Assembly: GCA_964388595.1 (NCBI GenBank)
Contig: CAYMAX010000002.1
Location: forward strand, 18,694-82,693
Source: CAYMAX01 sp964388595
GTDB lineage: Bacteria > Bacteroidota > Bacteroidia > Bacteroidales > UBA932
Direction: 5' to 3'
Length of the DNA stretch: 64,000 nt
Part shown: piece after piece, positions 9,457 to 17,602 of the stretch
Layout of the letters: the number at the start of each line of letters is the position of its first letter
How positions within the stretch are numbered: position 1 is the first letter of the stretch
The notes under the pieces: model-generated
Databases searched by the model: none
Seen by the model: the letters and a program-made list of their open reading frames with translations, nothing else
What the model was told of the DNA's origin: nothing
Program-made: the position numbers and the translations under genes

Positions 9457-9504
9457 ACAAAAGTACTATTTTTTTCTAATATATAAAGTATTTAGTACTT
9501 TTGT
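9457..9504. promoter_or_regulatory. Symmetric divergent promoter pair, secDF / PD40-SPOR gene
   Basis: A perfect 12-bp inverted repeat (ACAAAAGTACTA at 9457-9468 and TAGTACTTTTGT at 9493-9504) contains two outward-facing -7 elements, TACTTTTG at 9465..9458 for secDF and TACTTTTG at 9496..9503 for the gene at 9526. The 24-bp A+T-rich spacer contains both upstream halves; only weak -33 matches (TTTC, TTTA) are seen. Confidence 0.55.
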
Positions 9505-9525
9505 TAGCTAAATTTTGACAATTAT

Positions 9526-11379
9526 ATGATGTTCTATTATAAGCGAGCCCTTTTCTCCCTCATTGTTTTTTTACTCACTGCCACCCTCCTTTCCGGTCAG
9601 AATTCAAAACAGCTTTCTTTGGCCGACTCTCTTCATAACACATATCACTTCCAAGAAGCAATTGACCTATATCAATCCATCCTTGACAACACTACAGATT
9701 CGCTTCTGCATATCTCCATTCAGGAAAAAATGGTCGAATGTGAAAACGGCATCAATCTCCTCAAATATACCTCTTCCATCAGCGTCACTGACAAAAAGGT
9801 ATTTTCCATAAAAGATTTTTACTTATATCTCCCCGATTTTAGTGACAGGACATGGATTCCCATCCCCAATGTCCTCGTTTCAGAGTTGTCAAACGCCTAT
9901 TACTCAGCTGCATGTTTCCCATTTGATGCTACCGAATTGTACTTTTCGGCTCCGGACAATTCAGGTTCGTGGAACATCTACTATACTGAACTGATAGGAG
10001 GCAATCTCTGGAGCCAACCAAGACTCCTCAGCGAAGCTCTCACATCTGCGGGAGATGAAATATTTCCGGTGTTAAGCAGTAACGGAAAAGAACTCTATTT
10101 CGCTTCCAATGGTCATTTCGGTATGGGAGGCTTTGATTTATACGTAAGTAGATGGGACGATGAGACAGAAGAATGGGGCACCCCTGAAAATTTGGGATTC
10201 CCGTATTCTTCCACGGGTGATGATATTTTTATTATGAACACCTCAGACGGACAGCATACCATCATCGCCTCCAATAGAGGTATATCCAAAGATTCAGTAG
10301 CCCTTTACGTCATTGACTATGTCCCCACCCCCATCAAACAGTCTTTGGATGAAATCGCTGCTGTTCAGAAAGAGGCTCTCTTATTGCCTGATTATCACAA
10401 AGAAAAAGAGAACTCGAAGCTGCCTGTCTCCTCACAAATTGAAGATGACAGCATGAAACAATATTCTCAGTTGGTAAACAATATGAGAAAGACGCAAGCA
10501 AAATTTAATACCAATCTCGAACAGCTGAAAGAGAAAAGGAGCGTTTATGATAACACAACCAATGAAGGGGACCGGGAGTTTTTAAGCGACATCATAAAAG
10601 AACTCGAGACAGAGTCGGTATCTATCAAAAAAGCATTGGATGAAGCAGCGGCTCAGGTGCGAAGCGCTGAGATGAAATTCCTCTCCAACGGCATTATTCC
10701 ACCGTTGCCCCAAGACTATTCCACAACTTCCTCCACTCATTCAGAAAAAAAGAACTATGTATTTACCAAGTTGGCGACAGGAGAATCTCCCGGAATTATC
10801 ATTCAAAAACCAAAGCCTCAATTTGATTATTCTTTCAAGATACTCCCCGAAGCCCAATTCGCAGAAAACAACACTTTGCCTCAAGGAATTGTGTATCAGA
10901 TACAAATCTCTGTTCAATCTTCCAAAGCCACTATTAAAAGTTTAAAAGGATTAAGCCCTGTGTTTGAAAGATTGCTCCCTTCTAAAAAATATCTCTATAC
11001 GGTAGGATTATTCTATACTCATGCCGAAGCACTTTCCTGCCTCAATCAAGTCAGAAAGAGAGGCTTTCCAAAAGCATTCATTGTGGCTTTCAAGGACAAC
11101 AACAGTATCAATGTCAAGGATGCTCGTAAGCTTGAGAAAAGCAATGCCGCCGACAATTCCTATCAGGTGATGTTAAAAAATTATCCCTCCGGAATCCCAT
11201 CTGGGATAATATCAGCCATCAAACAAAGCTGCGATAAGGATATTGCCAAATCTGTAATCGAAGGAAAGAATGTCTATATAGTAGGACCTTTTGCCAAAAA
11301 AGACGATGCCGACTATCTGGTGAAAATATTATCGGGATTGGGAGTAGAAGGGATTAGTGTCGAACTCATCAAAAGGTAA
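9526..11379 (+). CDS. Secreted PD40 beta-propeller protein with C-terminal SPOR-like domain
   Basis: 617 residues. A signal peptide (cleavage likely after LLSGQ) is followed by a short TPR-like helix pair, then PD40/WD40-like repeats at about residues 120-270 (ELYFSAPDNSGSWNIYY, GKELYFASNGHFGMGGFDLY). Residues about 290-390 are charged and helical, probably coiled coil. The C-terminus has two SPOR-like units (YQIQISVQSS ... YLYTVGLFYTHAEAL and YQVMLKN ... NVYIVGPFAKKDDADYLV). SPOR domains bind denuded peptidoglycan glycan strands, and PD40 proteins in this phylum are often periplasmic scaffolds, so a cell-envelope role is likely. Exact function is unknown. Confidence 0.75.
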   Translation: MMFYYKRALFSLIVFLLTATLLSGQNSKQLSLADSLHNTYHFQEAIDLYQSILDNTTDSLLHISIQEKMVECENGINLLKYTSSISVTDKKVFSIKDFYLYLPDFSDRTWIPIPNVLVSELSNAYYSAACFPFDATELYFSAPDNSGSWNIYYTELIGGNLWSQPRLLSEALTSAGDEIFPVLSSNGKELYFASNGHFGMGGFDLYVSRWDDETEEWGTPENLGFPYSSTGDDIFIMNTSDGQHTIIASNRGISKDSVALYVIDYVPTPIKQSLDEIAAVQKEALLLPDYHKEKENSKLPVSSQIEDDSMKQYSQLVNNMRKTQAKFNTNLEQLKEKRSVYDNTTNEGDREFLSDIIKELETESVSIKKALDEAAAQVRSAEMKFLSNGIIPPLPQDYSTTSSTHSEKKNYVFTKLATGESPGIIIQKPKPQFDYSFKILPEAQFAENNTLPQGIVYQIQISVQSSKATIKSLKGLSPVFERLLPSKKYLYTVGLFYTHAEALSCLNQVRKRGFPKAFIVAFKDNNSINVKDARKLEKSNAADNSYQVMLKNYPSGIPSGIISAIKQSCDKDIAKSVIEGKNVYIVGPFAKKDDADYLVKILSGLGVEGISVELIKR

Positions 11380-11392
11380 TCTCAATCTTTTT

Positions 11393-11423
11393 TTTGCTGA
11401 TTGGGTTTTCTATCGTACATTTG
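11393..11423 (+). promoter_or_regulatory. Promoter of tRNA-Ser
   Basis: A canonical Bacteroidota promoter: -33 TTTG at 11393-11396, a 19-bp spacer, and -7 TACATTTG at 11416-11423, ending 10 bases before the mature tRNA. Confidence 0.75.
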
Positions 11424-11433
11424 CATCCCTCAC

Positions 11434-11523
11434 GGAGAGGTGAGTGAGTGGCTGAAACTAGCAGTTTGCTAAACTGCCGAACTGGTAACGGTTCCGGGGG
11501 TTCGAATCCCCCCCTCTCCGCCA
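11434..11523 (+). tRNA. tRNA-Ser (anticodon GCT), CCA encoded
   Basis: Acceptor GGAGAGG (11434-11440) pairs with CCTCTCC (11513-11519); the discriminator is G and CCA is encoded at 11521-11523. The anticodon stem GCAGT/ACTGC encloses loop TTGCTAA, giving anticodon GCT, which reads AGC/AGU serine codons. A long variable arm and the T loop TTCGAAT fit a class II serine tRNA. Confidence 0.95.
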
Positions 11524-11531
11524 AATGTCAA

Positions 11532-11558
11532 AAGGCAGCTGTTGTGGCTGTCTTTTTT
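11532..11558 (+). terminator. Intrinsic terminator after tRNA-Ser
   Basis: AAGGCAGC and GCTGTCTT form an 8-bp stem (one G-T pair) with a 7-base loop, running into a T tract, 8 bases after the encoded CCA. Confidence 0.75.
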
Positions 11559-11570
11559 CTTTCAATTGTG

Positions 11571-11894
11571 TTAGTAATTCGTCTTAGCAAGCCATGTTTT
11601 CACTGCACTTTGTGCATCTTTAGGCTCTTTTTGAGCAACTGTCCCTTTAATGGCCAGCCCCTTTAATATGGTTGAACCTTCACAAGACTTGCCAAGAGAC
11701 TGTTCTGTGGAAGAAAAACCACTTCCTTCGTGAGTACAGAATGGAATAACTGTCTTCCCATTCCAATCATGCTTTTCGATAAAAGTATAGACAGCCATAG
11801 GCATTTCCCCCCACCAGTTAGGGTAACCTATGAAGATAACATCATAATCTTCAATCTTAATATCATCTTTCAACTCAGGTCTGAAAGATGATTC
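11571..11894 (-). pseudogene. 5'-truncated flavodoxin remnant
   Basis: The frame ends with TWLAKTNY and includes the flavodoxin core YDVIFIGYPNWWGEMPMAVY, FCTHEGSGFS and a typical C-terminal helix. Upstream it still reads family-like residues (KKKESSFRPELKDD), but the first roughly 60 residues, including the N-terminal strand and FMN phosphate-binding loop, are absent: about 25 bases upstream it runs into the end of the next gene in another frame. The only possible start is a TTG in the middle of the fold. With the flavin phosphate site gone it cannot be a working flavodoxin. It lies directly beside tRNA-Ser and looks like the edge of an old deletion or insertion. Confidence 0.8.
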
Positions 11895-11917
11895 TTTTTT
11901 TTTATATTTTACTGATA

Positions 11918-13594
11918 CTAATGTACAATATCTGACTTTGATTTGTCGTTGTTCAATTTTGGCTCAAGGCATACAGTTGTGCAATTATTATCTTTTGTGG
12001 CTGGGTGTTCGTATTTGTATTGAGTGCCGTCTGTACCTGTGAATGTTACGCTGGCTATGGTAAGCACATCGTCAAATATGAAAAATTCAGTCGTTGTTTG
12101 AGCCTTTTGCTGTATCTCGGCAAAATTGTTGCGAAAATCTTCGGCTTTATCTAATGGCACAGGCAATACATAATCATCTGTCAATGGCGTAGCATGATTG
12201 ATAAATGTAAATTCGCCATGGTCGGCGTCGTAACCACTCAACACATATACACATTGGGTCTGTTTGTTTGAGAGCACCTTTGTGATAAAATTGCCCAATA
12301 GTTTGGTTAAATTTTTCTCCACATATTCTGTTTGCAACTGTGGATCGTTCTGGCGTGCCTCGAACTCGGCCGTGGTTTCAAACCATCCCTTGGTATTTTC
12401 GAGATTAAGGCTTCTTATATACACGGAAAACATATTTTTCGAAGCCTCTGCAACTACCTCACCAGGAAGAATATCTATGATCGGAATATTCTCAGGCACA
12501 AGCCGTTTGCCGTGCATGAAGCCGTATGCACCCCAATAATCGTTGAGCTTCACGGCAAAGAACGAAGTGAAAATAACGCCGTCTCTCCTTCTTCTTATAA
12601 AAGAGTAGGCATCTATATCCTTCTCTACCAATCCGGCTGTTTGAAGTTTATCTGCCAAAATAGTCTCGATACCTATCTCGTCGTACAGCGGAGGTATAAT
12701 CTCCTTAAAGTCGTTGAGATTGAAAACACCACGTTTCTCACCGACGTTTATATAGTAATTTTTCAATCCCCACAACCTCCATAAATTATCGCGTACACCA
12801 TAACTATCATCAGGCAACTCTTCAATCTTGGTATAAGGGTAACTTGCCACCTTGTTGCCCATGCTGTCTATGGCAAAGCAGCCGTCAATTTGTTTGAGCA
12901 GAGCAAGCCGCCTCGAAGTGCCGTCGGGTAGAGGTATCGGTTTGGGCGAGAAATCGGAGATCGGTGAAGAGGCCATAAGCGTATTCAATACCTTCCCGTC
13001 GGCATTTACAAACTCTATTTTACCCGTTTTAGACGATTTAAAATCCTCAACCACAGCAATGTCTCCCAAAGAGAAATTTATCTCGTCGAAAACTTCTGTG
13101 AATAACAGTTTGCCTTTGCGGTCAAAAAGCCAATAATGGTAATTGTCCTTACTGATTATATTTCCCTTTATGAAAAAATCGGAAGAAGTGATGTCAATGG
13201 GTTGAAACGAGAATGAGACACCATATTTTTTTTCATACTCGTCGAGAGCAATAATTGTTTCGCCCGTAGATAAACTTATAAGGCGGTAACCTTTGTTCAA
13301 ATATTTGATTAATGCAACATCTCCCTGTTTGGGAATTTTAAGACTAGATATGCCTTTCTTCGGTTTTAACACCCAGTATTTTTCTCCGTTTTTATCACAG
13401 ATGACACCCACTTTGCAGGAAAAGAGATATTTATTAGACCAGTCATAAACGACTTTGTAGGAGGGATTGTCTGAACCATTCCACACATCAGGATATAGGA
13501 TACGATAGTCCTCGAATTTCTGTGCAGAGGCGGGCTGCACAAGGCCAATGGTGCATAGTGCACACAATGCCATAAATATTTTAAAATTCTTCAT
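11918..13594 (-). CDS. Secreted protein with WG-repeat-like segments, unknown function
   Basis: 558 residues with a clear signal peptide (cleavage near PASAQ). Several stretches resemble degenerate WG/KWG beta-repeats, best in KRGVFNLNDFKEIIPPLYDEIG and KVGVICDKNGEKYWVLKPKK. The last third (from about residue 400) is charged and mixed alpha/beta without a recognised domain. Repeats of this kind build exported beta-rich proteins, and no catalytic motif is seen. Its stop lies 27 bases before the flavodoxin remnant and its start 3 bases after the stop of the broken histidine kinase, so it may once have been co-transcribed with that sensor. Confidence 0.65.
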   Translation of the reverse strand: MKNFKIFMALCALCTIGLVQPASAQKFEDYRILYPDVWNGSDNPSYKVVYDWSNKYLFSCKVGVICDKNGEKYWVLKPKKGISSLKIPKQGDVALIKYLNKGYRLISLSTGETIIALDEYEKKYGVSFSFQPIDITSSDFFIKGNIISKDNYHYWLFDRKGKLLFTEVFDEINFSLGDIAVVEDFKSSKTGKIEFVNADGKVLNTLMASSPISDFSPKPIPLPDGTSRRLALLKQIDGCFAIDSMGNKVASYPYTKIEELPDDSYGVRDNLWRLWGLKNYYINVGEKRGVFNLNDFKEIIPPLYDEIGIETILADKLQTAGLVEKDIDAYSFIRRRRDGVIFTSFFAVKLNDYWGAYGFMHGKRLVPENIPIIDILPGEVVAEASKNMFSVYIRSLNLENTKGWFETTAEFEARQNDPQLQTEYVEKNLTKLLGNFITKVLSNKQTQCVYVLSGYDADHGEFTFINHATPLTDDYVLPVPLDKAEDFRNNFAEIQQKAQTTTEFFIFDDVLTIASVTFTGTDGTQYKYEHPATKDNNCTTVCLEPKLNNDKSKSDIVH

Positions 13595-13596
13595 TA

Positions 13597-14889
13597 TTAT
13601 TTGTTACGCTTGATAGGCTGAGTCAAGAAGATGCGAGTACCTGTCTGGTATGTCTCGTCAAAGTAAATGTCTCCACCCAATTTCACTGCCAGGTGCTTTG
13701 AAATGGCAAGACCCAGGCCAAAACCCTGATCAAATTCATTGACCTTTTCAAACCTATCGAACAATTTACCTCTCTTTGCAGGATCAATCCCTTTGCCGGT
13801 GTCGGTAACAGACATCAACACTTTATTTTCTTTCTCAAGAATCTTGACCGATAATTCTATCGTTCCCTCTGTGGTAAATTTAATGGAATTGGTCAGGAAA
13901 TTGATCAAAATCTGCAATATTCTTGTCTCATCCGTCCAAATATAAAATTCTTCCACGGGAGGATTAAAAACAAACTGAACCTTCTCTGAATGGGGTAAGG
14001 TGGAAACGATACCCATTGCCTTTCTGCAAATATTGATAATGTCATATTGCTTGACAGAAAATTTCACATTTCCCGACTCAAGTCTTGAGAGGTCGAGAAT
14101 ATCATTGACCAGCTTAAGGAGGTAGGTGGAATTTTTCGAGATTATCTTTTCATATTCTTTCCTCTCCTCTTCAGAAATGGATTCATCGTTGATAAGGGAG
14201 ACAAATCCCATAATTGAGTTGAGTGGAGTGCGTATCTCGTGACTCATGTTTGCCCAAAAAGAAGACTTCAGTTTTTCTGATTCCTGCGCTTTTTCTATGG
14301 CCGCTGTCAAATCTTTGTTTTTTTGAACCAAAGCATTTTTAAGAGACTTGTTGGTGTTATACATCTTTAATAAAATCAAGGCAATCAAAACAAGAAGAAT
14401 GATGGCGATGCTCCCTGCTATGACAATCCCTTGATAACGTTTGATTCTATTATCCAAAGGATTAAATATCACAGACCCTTTGGGTAAATAATATTTTTTG
14501 ACATCATATCTTTTGAGGGCTTCTTCGTTGAAATTGTAATGTTGTTTGGAAAAGATAAAATATGGCTTCTCATATTCAGGAGAATAGTATTTTCTAATCT
14601 GTGTATAAACATCCCCGGGGTCGTATTCGTAATCCGGGAAGTAACCTCCTAAAACATTCTGTGAACTTATGCCTGCCCCTGTGAGAGTAAAAAAAGGAAT
14701 GGAAGGATTGGAGTTGATAATATCATTGATATATGAAGCAAAACGATAAAGACCGCTTTTATCTGTCCGCCAGGTGCCGACCAATACAGCAGAGTTTTTA
14801 TCAAGAGATTCTATTATTTTGACAGCCTGAGCAGTATTCATCTCCCTACTATCTATGTAGATAGGGTGCAACTGTGGATACGAAATCAT
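13597..14889 (-). pseudogene. Hybrid sensor histidine kinase, C-terminal fragment of a frameshifted gene
   Basis: This frame carries the rest of the periplasmic substrate-binding-like sensor (to about residue 175), one transmembrane helix (IVIAGSIAIILLVLIALILL), a short coiled coil, the HisKA domain with the phospho-acceptor in MSHEIRTPLNSIMGF, and HATPase_c with N box TNSIKFT, DTGKGID and FGLGLAISKHLA. There is no receiver or output domain, and no response-regulator gene nearby. It is the continuation of the fragment at 14946-15524: adding one base near 14974 joins both halves into one protein ending here. The ATG at 14889 is only the first methionine after the break, not a likely native start. 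Confidence 0.85.
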
Positions 14890-14945
14890 CGCTTTCTGGG
14901 CAAGTGATTTTAGAGAAACTCCCCCGTATGTGTTATCTGTTACGA

Positions 14946-15524
14946 TTACAATATTTTGAATATTGGGGAAAACTTTAGAGCCAATTCAATGTTTTGTGCA
15001 ACATTGTATTTGCAAAGTAAACCTCCGAGATCTGCTTGAAAATCAACTGCTGCTGTCATATCTATAGACTTGGGAGCCCATAACGTATCTGCTCTGTATG
15101 TGCTGATATCTACTCCATTGACACTGGCATAACAGACAAAAACGGGAACATTTATTCTGAGGTCCGGCAAAGCAACATAAGTGGCCCAAGCCTCTTGACC
15201 TAAAAGAATAATGGCTTTAAGTGAAGATGTTTTATACTTGTTGATGGTCTCTGTGAAATCTGTAATCCAACGTGGTGAATCAACGATAGATTTGCAGGCA
15301 AGTGTTTCGAGAAAGACATCATAATGCTCTCCATCTGCTTTTACACATTTTTCAAAAGCATTGAAAAAGAATCTAACTCTCTCGGCATCAGGATTGTAAG
15401 AAGAAATAATGAGAATCATCCCCTTTTGACTGATGTTGTCTGCCACCGGCATTTGAGCTTTAACTGTTAAAGGGAAGAAACCTAACAATATTAAAATCAG
15501 AACCTTATAAAAATAGCCCTTCAT
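14946..15524 (-). pseudogene. Hybrid sensor histidine kinase, N-terminal fragment before the frameshift
   Basis: 192 residues: a signal peptide (cleavage near TVKAQ), then the first half of an ABC-type substrate-binding sensor fold (MILIISSYNPDAERVRFF, AIILLGQEAWATYVALPD, NVPVFVCYASVNGVD). The frame stays family-like through NVAQNIELALK and then becomes FSPIFKIL-stop. In the other frame the natural continuation VFPNIQNIVIVTDNTYGG is present, so one base is missing from the short A run (T run 14974-14976 on the + strand). The sensor half therefore terminates before membrane anchoring unless the frame is restored or the base was lost in sequencing. Confidence 0.85.
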
Positions 15525-15557
15525 GATTTAAGAATATATCTACAAAAATAGCATTTT

Positions 15558-15588
15558 TTTGCAAAATCAAAATAGAACCCTATCTTTG
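15558..15588 (+). promoter_or_regulatory. Promoter of tRNA-Pro
   Basis: -33 TTTG at 15558-15561, exactly 19 bp of spacer, and -7 TATCTTTG at 15581-15588: the same geometry as the tRNA-Ser promoter. Confidence 0.75.
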
Positions 15589-15613
15589 CAACCCTTTATC
15601 GTCAAAGTTCTTT

Positions 15614-15687
15614 CGGGGTGTGGCGCAGTTGGCTAGCGCACCTGCTTTGGGAGCAGGGGGTCCCCCGTTCGAGTCGGGGTACCCCGA
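15614..15687 (+). tRNA. tRNA-Pro (anticodon TGG), CCA not encoded
   Basis: Acceptor CGGGGTG (15614-15620) pairs with TACCCCG (15680-15686), discriminator A at 15687. The anticodon stem CCTGC/GCAGG encloses loop TTTGGGA, giving TGG, and the T arm is CCCCG-TTCGAGT-CGGGG. The following bases are CTT, so CCA must be added enzymatically, unlike the serine tRNA in this window. Confidence 0.95.
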
Positions 15688-15693
15688 CTTTTT
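15673..15693 (+). terminator. Terminator-like palindrome overlapping the tRNA-Pro 3' end
   Basis: GTCGGGGTACCCCGAC is a perfect 16-bp palindrome formed by the T-stem 3' strand and the acceptor 3' strand, immediately followed by five T residues. It could act as an intrinsic terminator if the nascent RNA folds this way before the cloverleaf forms. This is inference from sequence symmetry. Confidence 0.4.
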
Positions 15694-15697
15694 ATAT

Positions 15698-17602
15698 CTA
15701 ATCTTTCATAAGCACCGGCGGTGCAAGAGGAATAAAATTCTCTGGATCAAATAATAACATCATCGCCATTTGTGCACTTGACGGACTCTTTTGAGTATCG
15801 TTTTGTATAAACTTCTCTATGGTGAAGCCTTCACCTGAAACAGTCAATATACGCTTCACTATCTGAAGCCTTTGTGCTGCGCTGTAGTAATGCATATTAT
15901 TTATCATACAACTGGTGACTTCTGATCTCCACACGCCAAGGGAATAATAACAACCCCCCTGAGGATTGGTTATTCTTTCGTAGCCTGATTTTCCTATCAG
16001 ACCGGCCCACGGCATATCAGCTTCTACATTTGTAATTGATACATTCAACATCCCTCCGCCAGCTTGCCACTCCCTGATACTTTGTTTGGACCAATCACCA
16101 GTCTCAGGAATGGTATAGCCATCATAATTGATATATTCATCACACAGTCTTCCAAAACCATGACCACCACACTCGTGCATAACAATACTTTGATAATCTG
16201 CGAAAATACCTGAATAAGACTTGGTGGAAAGTGGAGCTATGCCGATAGAACGTCCGGAAGGCCACATCCAGCAAGTCCCTGCATAAATATCTTCGTTAGA
16301 AATAAGAATAATGCTTGTGTTTTCAAGATCTGAATCATTAAGACTCATCTTTGTTTTTACCCAATTGAAAACAGCATCATAATTGCAAGAAATGGATGTA
16401 CTACCTGTATTATCTGCTTTAGTAACTTTAAACTTAGTATTTCTACTTTGAGTACCAGTAATGGTCATCCCTCTTTCTGAAGAAAAGGCTGCAATGAAAT
16501 AGATATCGAAATACTCTTTGTATGTTTTATAAGGTTCTATGGAAAACAATCCTGTTATCCCTTTTTCTGCAACTTTTTGAAAATTACCATTATATGCAAA
16601 ATCATCTTTTATGAATCCATCACCCACTACTATCAACTTCACAGGTGTGGATTTACTGCTTTTAATATAACGCCATACCTCCCCATCTTCCCAAGATGTT
16701 TTGGCAGAAGTCGTGAAAGAGAAAACATCAGATTCTACTTTGGAATTTTCCCTGCCATTATTGTCGTCAGCTATTATCTTCCAATAATATTTGGTGGTTG
16801 ACTGTAGATTGTTTTCAATTTTATATGTGGAATCGGTAACTATAGCTGTGGTCCAATCTGTATTATTCAAACTATAACAAACAGTATAAGACAATTCATC
16901 TCCATCAGGATCTGAACAACTCCAGGAGAGTGTGGGTGCTACAGGTACGCCGGTAGCATTGTCTGCCGGTGATTTAAGAACAGGTTTCCTGGGCCCCTGA
17001 TTGTCAATCGGAGCAAGCACCAAAACTTCTGAACTGATGAAGCTTCCTGTGCGAAAAGAGATGCATCCTGATTGTTTTCTTCTGCTCGTACTTGCTGCGA
17101 TAGTCACAGAGATGGTAGCATTACCGGTCCCTGTCTTTGGTGAATAAGAGGTAATCCAATCGTACTGACCATCTGTAAAAGTTTCCCACTTGGCATTGGA
17201 AGAGACTTCAAAAGTGGCAGTACCACCAGCTCTAGTCATAAAGATGGTATCAGGTTTAAAAGTGGTTGATACTGTTTTCTGAGAGACAGGTATAGCTAAA
17301 GCGACATCTCCTTTCTTGCCACCGGTAATAGCGAGAGAAGATGTCCTCTCACTTCCGAAAGAATTGATGGTAGGTGTTATCATAATGGTGGCACTCCCGC
17401 TTCCGGTAGTGGGGGTAATAGAGTACCAGGTATCATTATGAGTGATGGTCCACGTCGTATTGGAAACAATGCCAAGTTCGAATGGTGTCTGTGTATTATC
17501 CAATACTATGTTATCGGTGGATGCTTCTATGCTGTCTTTTTGACAAGATGAGATAATGCATAGAAAAATAAAAATTAAAGATAAAAAGGAAAAACGTCTC
17601 AT
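15698..17602 (-). CDS. Secreted M64-type peptidase with BACON and FN3 domains
   Basis: 634 residues with a lipoprotein-like signal (FLCIISSCQK). Two BACON-type beta-sandwiches occupy about residues 28-115 and 116-205, followed by an FN3-like domain (about 206-297, PADNATGVPVAPTLSW) and a C-terminal metallopeptidase of the M64 (IgA peptidase) type. The zinc site is HECGGHGFGRLCDEY near residue 475, matching HExxHxxGxxxxEY. BACON domains are often linked to glycan or mucin binding, so surface-anchored cleavage of a host or environmental glycoprotein is plausible, but the substrate is unknown. The start overlaps the glyS stop by 4 bases. No T9SS C-terminal signal is visible. Confidence 0.82.
   Translation of the reverse strand: MRRFSFLSLIFIFLCIISSCQKDSIEASTDNIVLDNTQTPFELGIVSNTTWTITHNDTWYSITPTTGSGSATIMITPTINSFGSERTSSLAITGGKKGDVALAIPVSQKTVSTTFKPDTIFMTRAGGTATFEVSSNAKWETFTDGQYDWITSYSPKTGTGNATISVTIAASTSRRKQSGCISFRTGSFISSEVLVLAPIDNQGPRKPVLKSPADNATGVPVAPTLSWSCSDPDGDELSYTVCYSLNNTDWTTAIVTDSTYKIENNLQSTTKYYWKIIADDNNGRENSKVESDVFSFTTSAKTSWEDGEVWRYIKSSKSTPVKLIVVGDGFIKDDFAYNGNFQKVAEKGITGLFSIEPYKTYKEYFDIYFIAAFSSERGMTITGTQSRNTKFKVTKADNTGSTSISCNYDAVFNWVKTKMSLNDSDLENTSIILISNEDIYAGTCWMWPSGRSIGIAPLSTKSYSGIFADYQSIVMHECGGHGFGRLCDEYINYDGYTIPETGDWSKQSIREWQAGGGMLNVSITNVEADMPWAGLIGKSGYERITNPQGGCYYSLGVWRSEVTSCMINNMHYYSAAQRLQIVKRILTVSGEGFTIEKFIQNDTQKSPSSAQMAMMLLFDPENFIPLAPPVLMKD

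Noticed and set aside
11381..11410. CAATC ... GATTG around a T run after the PD40-SPOR gene as a terminator
   Set aside because: The T tract is inside the loop, not after the stem; the run instead serves the tRNA promoter -33 region.
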